A DNA stretch of 5,422 nt from an uncultured Lachnospiraceae bacterium. GTDB taxonomy: Bacteria; Bacillota; Clostridia; Lachnospirales; Lachnospiraceae. The stretch covers positions 1-5,422 of the forward strand of contig CAMWMO010000141.1 in the NCBI GenBank assembly GCA_947175305.1. The letters are read 5' to 3'. The first letter of the stretch is position 1, and the number at the start of each line of letters is the position of its first letter. The position numbers were made by a program, and so were the translations under genes. Below the pieces are notes generated by a model. It had not been told where the DNA came from. It saw nothing but the letters and a program-made list of their open reading frames with translations, and did not search any database. Shown one piece after another: positions 1 to 5,361 of this stretch.

Positions 1-163
1 TATACGATTTTACTAAATTTTTCACTTCTTGTCTACTTTCTTTTACAATTATTTTCCGACCGGTGGTAAAAGACAGCACCGTATCGGGCGTTTCTTCCAC
101 CAGTTCCAACAGATCAGGATTTATCAGCACCTTAACGCCATTGATCTTCGTGACCTCTACCAT
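1..163 (-). CDS. flbD: FlbD/SwrD family flagellar protein (5' part, runs off the window)
   Basis: The first 54 codons are visible, beginning MVEVTKINGVKVLINPDL and continuing through ELVEETPDTVLSF, TTGRKIIVKES and a helical VKNLVKSY end. The pattern of a short beta-strand start, NPDLLE, EETPDTV and TTGRK-IVKES is typical of the FlbD family. Members are about 60-75 residues long, so only roughly 10-20 residues are missing. The start is supported by GGGAGG (plus 170-175) six bases upstream of the ATG. In Bacillus subtilis the homologue SwrD sits directly after flgE, is needed for swarming, and is reported to raise flagellar motor power; its biochemical action is not settled. The position between flgE and the expected stator genes fits. 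It is separated from flgE by an unusually long gap of 165 bases that carries a hairpin and a promoter candidate, so it may head its own transcript. No signal peptide or membrane segment is visible. The family call is secure; the function is by homology. Confidence 0.93.
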   Translation of the reverse strand, partial: MVEVTKINGVKVLINPDLLELVEETPDTVLSFTTGRKIIVKESRQEVKNLVKSY

Positions 164-205
164 ATGCTTCCTCCCATCCGTCCTTCTGTACCTTACAACT
201 TTATT

Positions 206-234
206 ATTCTATCATACATCTACAAAAACTGCAA
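206..234 (-). promoter_or_regulatory. Candidate sigma-A promoter (extended -10) for flbD
   Basis: Read on the minus strand there is TTGCAG (229-234), a 17-base spacer, then TAGAAT (206-211), preceded by TG one base upstream to give TGATAGAAT, an extended -10. The -35 matches TTGACA only in its first three bases, but the -10 differs from TATAAT at one position and the spacing is optimal. An A/T tract lies immediately upstream (233-245) and could act as an UP element. Transcription would start near 199, leaving a leader of about 36 bases before the flbD ATG. This is a pattern match only. Confidence 0.55.
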
Positions 235-275
235 AAAAAAATTTTCCCAATTCTTTGACACGAGGACACAAAACA

Positions 276-324
276 GGGGAACTTCCCACAAACACTGCGG
301 AAAGTTCCCCAAATTTTTTTATTT
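276..324. terminator. Strong hairpin after flgE, possible two-way terminator
   Basis: GGGGAACTTCCC (276-287) and GGAAAGTTCCCC (299-310) form a 12-pair stem (one G-T/A-C compromise) around an 11-base loop. In the transcribed minus direction the stem begins 18 bases after the flgE stop codon and is followed by TGTTTTGTGT, a broken T tract, which suggests partial termination. In the plus direction it is followed by AAA and then seven Ts, a much better terminator, although no plus-strand gene exists in this window to use it. It could also protect the 3' end of the flgE transcript. Confidence 0.6.
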
Positions 325-328
325 ACGA

Positions 329-2455
329 CTATCTCTTCAGATTTACCAGCTCCTCCAGCATGGAATCGGAGGTGGTGATAATACGGCTGTTTGCCTGGAA
401 ACCACGCTGGGTGGTGATCATCTCGGTAAACTCACCAGCCAGATCCACGTTACTCATCTCCAGAATTCCTGACTCCATGGAACCCTCACCGTCCGAAGTG
501 ATATCAATACCGATACCGTCGAACTCACCGGAGTTCATGGTGGTGGAGTAGAGGTTGTTGCCGGCCTTCGCAAGACCCTCCGGGTTAGCAAACTTCGCTA
601 CCGCGATCTGTCCCAGAAGCCTGGTCATACCATTGTCGTAGGAGGCTCTGATCTTACCGTCCTGAGCAATCTCCACACCGATCAGTTCACCTTGCTTACG
701 GCCGCTGCCCCGGTTGTCCGAGCTGCCGTCACCGTTGTCCAGGCTTGCGGTGGACACCCCGCCATGGTTGATATTCATCAGAGAGCTGAAATCGATGGAA
801 ATATCACTAAAGTGACCCAGATCCACAGTTGCGCCCGTCAAGTCAGTCGCAGAAGCGTTGAAGGACAGGGTCGCCGAATTCTGACCGGTCGTACCGATGT
901 ATTCGAAGTTACCGGTCTTTGTATCAAACACTAACATATTACCATTATAGGTCTCCGAACTTGTAATGCTGGCATGACCGTCGGGCGTGATGAAATTGAT
1001 CGTGTAGGATATGTTATCCGTACCGTACAGACCATAAACCTTCTCCAGAATCTCTGATCTGTTGGCATCATTATCCTCCAGAGTCACGCCGAAGGATCCG
1101 CTGCCTGACTGATTGTTTGTGAATACGGAGTCCTTGGTGGTGTCAAAATTTGCCGTAAAGCTTAATGTCACATCGCCCTTCTCATCCACTTCGATCTTAG
1201 GGGTTGTTCCATCCATAGCAAGTTCCACACTGCCGCCCAGCTGACTCAGCACATCTCCCCATGCATCAGGCTTGGCTGCTTCCGTAGGATTCGTGCGGGG
1301 ACCCAACGCAGTGAGATTACCATAAGTGCCATCCGCATTCTTTGGTCTGTAGTAATACTGACCTTCTTTCTCATCATAGGCGAGTCCGTACTCGCTCTGT
1401 AATACGCTCTTGGTCAGCGTCACGCTGCCCTCCACGGTTACAGATGTACCTGCCTGCACAGGATTAATAGGCGCTGTAAAAGGTGCTTGAGTATTTCCAA
1501 CAGCAGTTACTACCACCGAATCTCCCGCCAGGCTCATCATCGGATTCTTTGAAAAACCGTCGAGGATCTCGTCAAAGTTATAGCTGACTGTGAAAGATGC
1601 CGGAGTGTTGCCATTCGCCGGGTTGTACGTCACGCTGCCGTCATTGGGTACGGAATATACCTTCGTATCCTCGATCGGCGCCTGCTCCCCGCCGAAGTTT
1701 GCGATCTGTCCGATATCGTTGAGATTGTAGTATCTCTTCAGGGAAACGCCGTCTTCGTTGATGATGTCATCCAGCTGTACATAGTAGTTGCCGTCCTGAC
1801 TCATCGCGTGCACGCTCATCTTCGCCGTATACTTATAACCCAGAGCGTCGTAGAATGACAGCGTCATGACCTTACCGCCGCTGCTGTGTAAGTCGGTGTC
1901 ATTCTTATCCAGAATACCGGAAGCGTATCCCATCGTGGTAGACTCAGCCGGTGCAATCATGTTATCCCGGTTCATGATCTGCAGCGCAGAAACTACGTCG
2001 GACCGGATATCTCCGGTCTCCTCATCATACTGCCAGCCCATCACGCGATAACCGTTGCTCGCCATAACCAGATTGCCCGCGCCGTCGATGGTGAACGAGC
2101 CGTCTCTGGTGAAGAAATTCTGTGAGCCGCTGCTTACGATAAAGAAAGACTCGCCGGTGATCATCACATCCCAGGGATTGTTCGTAGACTGCGCGGAACC
2201 CTGTCTGCTGATCGCTGTGCTGATGGCCGAGGTCTTGGCGCCCAGACCGATCTGTCTTGCGTTGATACCGCCTCGGCCGGTAGCCGCATTCGCCCCGGAA
2301 GCCGCCTGTGTGGTCTGGTATAACAGATCGCTGAATACCATGTTCTGTGCCTTATACGCTGTAGTGTTTACGTTTGCAATGTTGTTACCGATAACATCCA
2401 TTCTGGTCTGGTGGGTCTTCAAACCCGACACGCCAGAAAACAATGATCTCATCAT
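329..2455 (-). CDS. flgE: Flagellar hook protein FlgE, enlarged (708 aa)
   Basis: Structural subunit of the hook, the flexible joint between rod and filament, exported through the flagellar type III apparatus and polymerised under the FlgD cap. The N-terminal rod-type domain is clear: SLFSGVSGLKTHQ (4-16) and GNNIANVNTTAYK (23-35). GESFFIV (101-107) and FFTRDGSFTID (114-124) follow. The C-terminal domain is equally typical, with NLYSTTMNSGE (634-643), SGILEMSNVDLAGEFTEMI (662-680), TTQRGFQANSRIITTSD (681-697) and a final LVNLKR. Between them lies a long variable region (about 190-590). At 708 residues it is much larger than E. coli FlgE (about 400) or B. subtilis FlgE (about 264), with the excess in the surface-exposed middle. 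There is no cysteine. AAGGAGG (plus 2466-2472) lies 10 bases upstream of the first of two adjacent ATG codons (2455 and 2452); either could be used. An 82-base spacer with a hairpin separates it from the preceding gene. Confidence 0.97.
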   Translation of the reverse strand: MMRSLFSGVSGLKTHQTRMDVIGNNIANVNTTAYKAQNMVFSDLLYQTTQAASGANAATGRGGINARQIGLGAKTSAISTAISRQGSAQSTNNPWDVMITGESFFIVSSGSQNFFTRDGSFTIDGAGNLVMASNGYRVMGWQYDEETGDIRSDVVSALQIMNRDNMIAPAESTTMGYASGILDKNDTDLHSSGGKVMTLSFYDALGYKYTAKMSVHAMSQDGNYYVQLDDIINEDGVSLKRYYNLNDIGQIANFGGEQAPIEDTKVYSVPNDGSVTYNPANGNTPASFTVSYNFDEILDGFSKNPMMSLAGDSVVVTAVGNTQAPFTAPINPVQAGTSVTVEGSVTLTKSVLQSEYGLAYDEKEGQYYYRPKNADGTYGNLTALGPRTNPTEAAKPDAWGDVLSQLGGSVELAMDGTTPKIEVDEKGDVTLSFTANFDTTKDSVFTNNQSGSGSFGVTLEDNDANRSEILEKVYGLYGTDNISYTINFITPDGHASITSSETYNGNMLVFDTKTGNFEYIGTTGQNSATLSFNASATDLTGATVDLGHFSDISIDFSSLMNINHGGVSTASLDNGDGSSDNRGSGRKQGELIGVEIAQDGKIRASYDNGMTRLLGQIAVAKFANPEGLAKAGNNLYSTTMNSGEFDGIGIDITSDGEGSMESGILEMSNVDLAGEFTEMITTQRGFQANSRIITTSDSMLEELVNLKR

Positions 2456-2465
2456 AGTGAAATGA

Positions 2466-2513
2466 CCTCCTTCATTATGCGTGAACCGTATGTCCTCTCT
2501 GTCAGTCGAGGAC
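2466..2513 (-). promoter_or_regulatory. flgE leader: hairpin plus strong ribosome binding site
   Basis: The spacer before flgE holds a 6-pair perfect stem, GTCCTC/GAGGAC (plus 2492-2497 and 2508-2513), with a 10-base loop. Three further pairs (ACC/GGT) can form across a small bulge. There is no T tract, so it is not an intrinsic terminator. Downstream lies AAGGAGGTCA (plus 2463-2472), nearly full complementarity to the 16S 3' end. A second AGGAGG-like stretch near 2519-2526 lies upstream of the stem without a start codon after it. A role in mRNA processing, stability or translation of the abundant hook protein is possible but unproven. Confidence 0.35.
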
Positions 2514-2537
2514 GGTAAGCCTCCTGTAAGGTCCGGC

Positions 2538-2942
2538 TTATATGATCACGGCTCCGTCTATGTTTGTGAATACATTTTCATCAGTCTCCGCCTGATCCAT
2601 CGCTGTGATGACCGTCTGATTCGGTACGCTCACAATAAATGCAAGGGAATCAACTATGACCAATGATTCGCTTATCCCCTTCGCAGAAGCTCTGGCCGTT
2701 CCTAAGTTCAGGCGTTCCACCTGATCCTCGGTCAGTTCAATATTTCTGTCTGACAGGCGGTTGGCTGCGTGCTTGGAAAACTTGATTTCACCGGACTGCT
2801 GTATCCCGTCCGTCTTCCCTGCCAGAATATCCTGAAAACTTACGCCTCCCGGTGCAGGTACGCTGCCCTTGGCTCTGCCCGCGTTTAAATATTGATCCTG
2901 CAGCTGCTCTATGGAAGGGAAAGAACTGCCTTGAATCTTCAT
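2538..2942 (-). CDS. Small flagellar-operon protein, TIGR02530 type
   Basis: A 134-residue protein lying between flgD and flgE, the usual place for the family annotated only as 'flagellar operon protein' (TIGR02530; often listed as a putative flagellar protein). Recognisable family blocks are KFSKHAANRLSDRNIELT (54-71), AKGISESLVIVD (87-98), FIVSVPNQTVITAMD (102-116) and VFTNIDGAVII (124-134). The first 50 residues are polar and probably flexible, with SFQDIL at 35-40. No signal peptide, transmembrane segment or cysteine is seen. AAGGAGG ends seven bases before the ATG, which fixes the start. It follows flgD by 39 bases and is followed by flgE after 82, so it is very likely co-transcribed. 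Its molecular role is unknown to me; context suggests a hook-assembly accessory or regulatory factor. The family assignment is from remembered motifs, not from a search. Confidence 0.88.
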   Translation of the reverse strand: MKIQGSSFPSIEQLQDQYLNAGRAKGSVPAPGGVSFQDILAGKTDGIQQSGEIKFSKHAANRLSDRNIELTEDQVERLNLGTARASAKGISESLVIVDSLAFIVSVPNQTVITAMDQAETDENVFTNIDGAVII

Positions 2943-2981
2943 GTTTTCTCCTCCTTGAGATAGCCGGCTTACTCACGGCGC

Positions 2982-3671
2982 TTATTCATCGTCTGAACCG
3001 CCGTCGTCATCGCCTTTGTTGGCCTCGGCAATTGCCACCAGATCCTTCATCTTCGCCACATACTTCTGCATGGTAGCCACTTCTTCATCCTTTAAGAATT
3101 GCTTCTGATACTCCGACATGCCGTTGTAGACCTCATCCAGCTTTTCTACATTCTCTCTGTCCGCCAATGTCAGATTCTCGTATGCCGGAAGCTTGTTGTA
3201 GATATTCAGCCAATCCGCCGCCAGCTTGTAGGCTTCCAGATAAGTAGGGTCTGCCACGGTATCCAGATCGTCCATAGAATACAGGTCACCGTTCACGGAG
3301 AGGTATGCCTTGTTATTCTCGTATACCACATAGTCCACATTACCCTGTACGTTCGTGGTCCTGCCCATACTGTCAGTCACCTTCAAAAGTACGGTCTGCC
3401 CTACCAGCGAGGATGCCCGGAACAGATCCATGGATGCGCTCATGTTCTGCATCTGCTCTAACTCCGAGAAAGTCGCATACTGCGAAATATACTCCGTGTT
3501 AGAGGTAGGCTCCAGGGGATCCTGGTACTTCATCTGCGCCACCAGAAGCTGTAAGAACGCGTCCTTATCCAGGCTGCTGCTGCTGGCAGCCTTCTTCTTG
3601 GCATTCGCAAGGGACGCCGCGGAATTGGACTCCACAAATTTTCCGTCTTCTACTTTCTGTACTACTCCCAT
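2982..3671 (-). CDS. flgD: Hook cap / hook assembly scaffold FlgD with C-terminal extension
   Basis: FlgD forms the cap at the tip of the growing hook and is needed for FlgE polymerisation; it is shed when the hook is complete. The conserved N-terminal region is clear: LDKDAFLQLLVAQMKYQDPLEP (34-55), then NTEYISQYATFSELEQMQNM (58-77). Residues about 87-140 (SSLVGQTVLLKVTD, TTNVQGNVDYVVYENNKAYLSVNG) are the short beta-rich Tudor-like part of Bacillus-type FlgD. I see no FlgD Ig domain. Residues about 146-213 are an added helical region (LPAYENLTLADRENVEKLDEVYNGMSEYQKQF and onward), and the end is acidic (GDDDGGSDDE). B. subtilis FlgD is about 140 residues, so some 80 residues are extra here. 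AAAGGAG lies seven bases before the ATG. The gene begins 28 bases after fliK. The FlgD call is secure; the origin of the extension is inference. Confidence 0.95.
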   Translation of the reverse strand: MGVVQKVEDGKFVESNSAASLANAKKKAASSSSLDKDAFLQLLVAQMKYQDPLEPTSNTEYISQYATFSELEQMQNMSASMDLFRASSLVGQTVLLKVTDSMGRTTNVQGNVDYVVYENNKAYLSVNGDLYSMDDLDTVADPTYLEAYKLAADWLNIYNKLPAYENLTLADRENVEKLDEVYNGMSEYQKQFLKDEEVATMQKYVAKMKDLVAIAEANKGDDDGGSDDE

Positions 3672-3699
3672 AGTAACACTCCTTTCTGTCTGTCATCTC

Positions 3700-5187
3700 T
3701 TATGCCGTATAATCTACTGTACTGCCGTTTGCCTGCATCATCTCCACAGCGATCCGCTCCGAATCTTCCATCTCTTCCAGAGCATCCTCCTCCAGATCGT
3801 CCAGATTGATCCTTCTGGTGGATTTCTTCGCCGCTTCTCTCTGATGTTCGGCCGTATCCTGCTCCTGCGAATACTGCTCGCCGTAAGCGTGGTTCGCAAC
3901 TGTGACTTCCACGGCCTCCACCTTGATGCCCTGCTCCTCAAACTGCTGTTTGAGCTGAATCATCTGGGTTTCCAGAACCGCCTTCACTGCCTCATTCTGT
4001 GCCGCAAACTGCGCTGTGATGACACCGTCCTTCGCCGCCAGCTGTACATGCACCGTCCCCAGGCTTGCGGGATGCAGCTGCATCTCCAGTTCCTGTGTCT
4101 CAGGCTTGATATTGCTCTTCATGTACTCTACGATCTGATCCATGATCTGATTCGTCTCCGGCTGTGTGTATACCGGCTGCTCCGCCGGCGCTTTGACCTC
4201 TTCGGTCTGCCCTGTCAGATTCTGCAAGAAAGTGTGCTGGGTGTTCTGCTCTCCCGCCATACTTCCCTCACCCTTATGTCCTGTGTCCGCCTTTCTGGAA
4301 ACAGGCTCGGTCTCAGGCTTCGCCGTCTCTGTGATCTGCTCACTGACATGCTTTTCGCCGCTGGCATCATCGACTGTCACCTTAACCTGTACGGTGCCGC
4401 CGTCTTTCTGCACGGATACTGCATAGTCCTTCATGCCCTCCACACTCACCTCGGGCGTCTGTGTCAAAGGATTTTCCTCCACAGTTTCCTGCTTTGCCGC
4501 GCTCATCTGCTCCATCAGCGCATCCAGTTCCTCTTCGGATAATCCCAGCTCCTCCTGCAGTGATCCGAGCGTATCCTCTACCACTGTAAAGAGTTCCTGT
4601 AAATTGCCGTAAAGAGTTTCGTCCGTCACCAGGCTCAGCTCATCTGTGCTGTCTGTCAGATTTAATAACAGCTGTTTTAGATTCGCAGGATCAAAAAGAT
4701 CTACTGCTGTCAGTCCCAGGTTCTCCATGGCTTCTTCCACTTTCTCCAGCGGAATGTCCATCACATTAACGATTTCCGCCACAAGCTCCTCAGCCGCCTT
4801 CTCCACAGCGTCCTGCTTCTCAGTGTCCTGCGATGCAGCCTCTTTGGTTCCGGCTGTGCTTTCGCTCTTATCCTGCTCCACGGCGCCGTTTCCGTCATCC
4901 TTAGCGGTATCCTCAGGCTTTTTCGTCTCCGCCGTCTGATCCGCAGTCTCCTGTTTCACAGTATCCTTCGGCTGTGCCGTCTCCTGAGCATTTTGCACTG
5001 CTTCCTGCTTCGGCGCCACAGCTGTCACGCTGCCCGCCTGGGACTGCTGCATGCCCGCAAGCTGATCGCCCATCTTGGTCATGAGCTTATCAAAGCGCTC
5101 CTGCACGAACTCCTCCGGCTTCACAGATGTCTGACCTCCCTGAACCGCACCAAAGGGCGACAGGGCGTTTACATTGTTTACCGTCAT
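3700..5187 (-). CDS. fliK: Flagellar hook-length control protein FliK (495 aa)
   Basis: FliK is an exported molecular ruler that measures hook length and, through its C-terminal domain contacting FlhB, switches export from hook to filament substrates. The C-terminal hook-length domain spans about 345-432, with the signature LHPASLGTVHVQL (371-383), then DGVITAQFAAQNEAVKAVLE and LKQQFEEQGIKVEAVEV. After it comes a charged tail (RRINLDDLEEDALEEMED) ending GSTVDYTA. The first 130 residues are low-complexity and rich in A, T, E, Q and K, as in other FliK rulers. Residues about 126-232 form a distinct helical block (VMDIPLEKVEEAMENLGLTAVDLFDP). There is no cysteine. An in-frame ATG at 5271 would add 28 residues, but it lacks a good ribosome binding site and falls at the predicted start of the SigD-type transcript. 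The ATG at 5187 has AAAGGAGG 11 bases upstream, and MTVNNVNAL is a more plausible start. Confidence 0.95.
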   Translation of the reverse strand: MTVNNVNALSPFGAVQGGQTSVKPEEFVQERFDKLMTKMGDQLAGMQQSQAGSVTAVAPKQEAVQNAQETAQPKDTVKQETADQTAETKKPEDTAKDDGNGAVEQDKSESTAGTKEAASQDTEKQDAVEKAAEELVAEIVNVMDIPLEKVEEAMENLGLTAVDLFDPANLKQLLLNLTDSTDELSLVTDETLYGNLQELFTVVEDTLGSLQEELGLSEEELDALMEQMSAAKQETVEENPLTQTPEVSVEGMKDYAVSVQKDGGTVQVKVTVDDASGEKHVSEQITETAKPETEPVSRKADTGHKGEGSMAGEQNTQHTFLQNLTGQTEEVKAPAEQPVYTQPETNQIMDQIVEYMKSNIKPETQELEMQLHPASLGTVHVQLAAKDGVITAQFAAQNEAVKAVLETQMIQLKQQFEEQGIKVEAVEVTVANHAYGEQYSQEQDTAEHQREAAKKSTRRINLDDLEEDALEEMEDSERIAVEMMQANGSTVDYTA

Positions 5188-5198
5188 TCTTGCTCTTT

Positions 5199-5206
5199 CC
5201 TCCTTT
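5199..5206 (-). promoter_or_regulatory. Ribosome binding site deciding the fliK start
   Basis: AAAGGAGG on the minus strand lies 11 bases upstream of the ATG at 5187. No comparable site precedes the in-frame ATG at 5271 at a workable distance, so the shorter 495-residue fliK product is preferred. Confidence 0.8.
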
Positions 5207-5276
5207 CTTAAGTTTTCAAGGTACTGGTAAAACAATTTATATATATCATGTGTCAGGTTTCCCTTCCACATTTTAT

Positions 5277-5302
5277 ATATCGGCTTTTTTCCGCCTTCTT
5301 TA
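5277..5302 (-). promoter_or_regulatory. Candidate flagellar sigma-28/SigD promoter for fliK
   Basis: On the minus strand TAAA (5299-5302), a 14-base spacer and GCCGATAT (5277-5284) match the known SigD consensus of Gram-positives, TAAA-N14 to 16-GCCGATAT; the -10 is an exact match. The -35 sits within CTTTAAAG. A transcript would start near 5270, giving a leader of about 83 bases before the fliK ATG, AT-rich and with a second TGATATATATAAAT stretch at 5235-5248. The site is intergenic, between the MotE-like gene and fliK, in the correct orientation. The motif is specific enough to be persuasive, but this remains a pattern match. Confidence 0.68.
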
Positions 5303-5327
5303 AAGCGTTTTTTTCAAATCTGTGCAG

Positions 5328-5361
5328 AAAAACCGCTCCCGCCAGATCACGAATCGGGAGC
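5328..5361 (-). terminator. Terminator-like hairpin overlapping the end of the MotE-like gene
   Basis: GCTCCCG (minus strand, 5361-5355) and CGGGAGC (5341-5335) form a perfect 7-pair GC-rich stem around a 13-base loop that contains the stop codon of the upstream gene. It is followed by GG and five Ts (5332-5328). This is the shape of an intrinsic terminator, of moderate strength because the T run is short and two bases removed from the stem. Some read-through into fliK is likely. Confidence 0.55.

Noticed and set aside
161..181. Six-codon frame (MGGSIW, stop) overlapping the flbD start
   Set aside because: Its ATG is part of the stretch just before the flbD ribosome binding site and it has only a poor AAGGA at short distance. 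It is most likely chance.
255..260. Perfect TTGACA on the plus strand between flbD and flgE
   Set aside because: No -10-like sequence lies 16-18 bases downstream; that space is taken by the GC-rich hairpin arm, and there is no plus-strand gene to serve.
29..551. Overlapping plus-strand frames of 147 and 162 codons at the left end
   Set aside because: Both run through the flbD start, the non-coding gap with its hairpin and the 3' end of flgE, all explained on the minus strand. Their products show no family features.
2961..2970. AGCCGGCT palindrome between flgD and the TIGR02530-type gene
   Set aside because: It is only eight bases long with no loop and no T tract; too small to support a terminator or operator call.
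3355..4542. 395-codon open frame on the plus strand opposite fliK and flgD
   Set aside because: It is antisense to two securely identified genes, its translation is rich in Cys, Leu and Arg with no recognisable domain, and no clear ribosome binding site precedes it. It is a by-product of the codon use of the real genes.
5235..5248. TGATATATATAAAT in the fliK leader as a second, sigma-A promoter
   Set aside because: It has an extended -10 look, but no adequate -35 at 16-18 bases and the region is simply AT-rich. It is much weaker than the SigD-type match just upstream.
5188..5271. 28-residue N-terminal extension of FliK from the ATG at 5271
   Set aside because: The upstream ATG lacks a good ribosome binding site and falls at the predicted start of the SigD-type transcript. 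The ATG at 5187 has a strong site.
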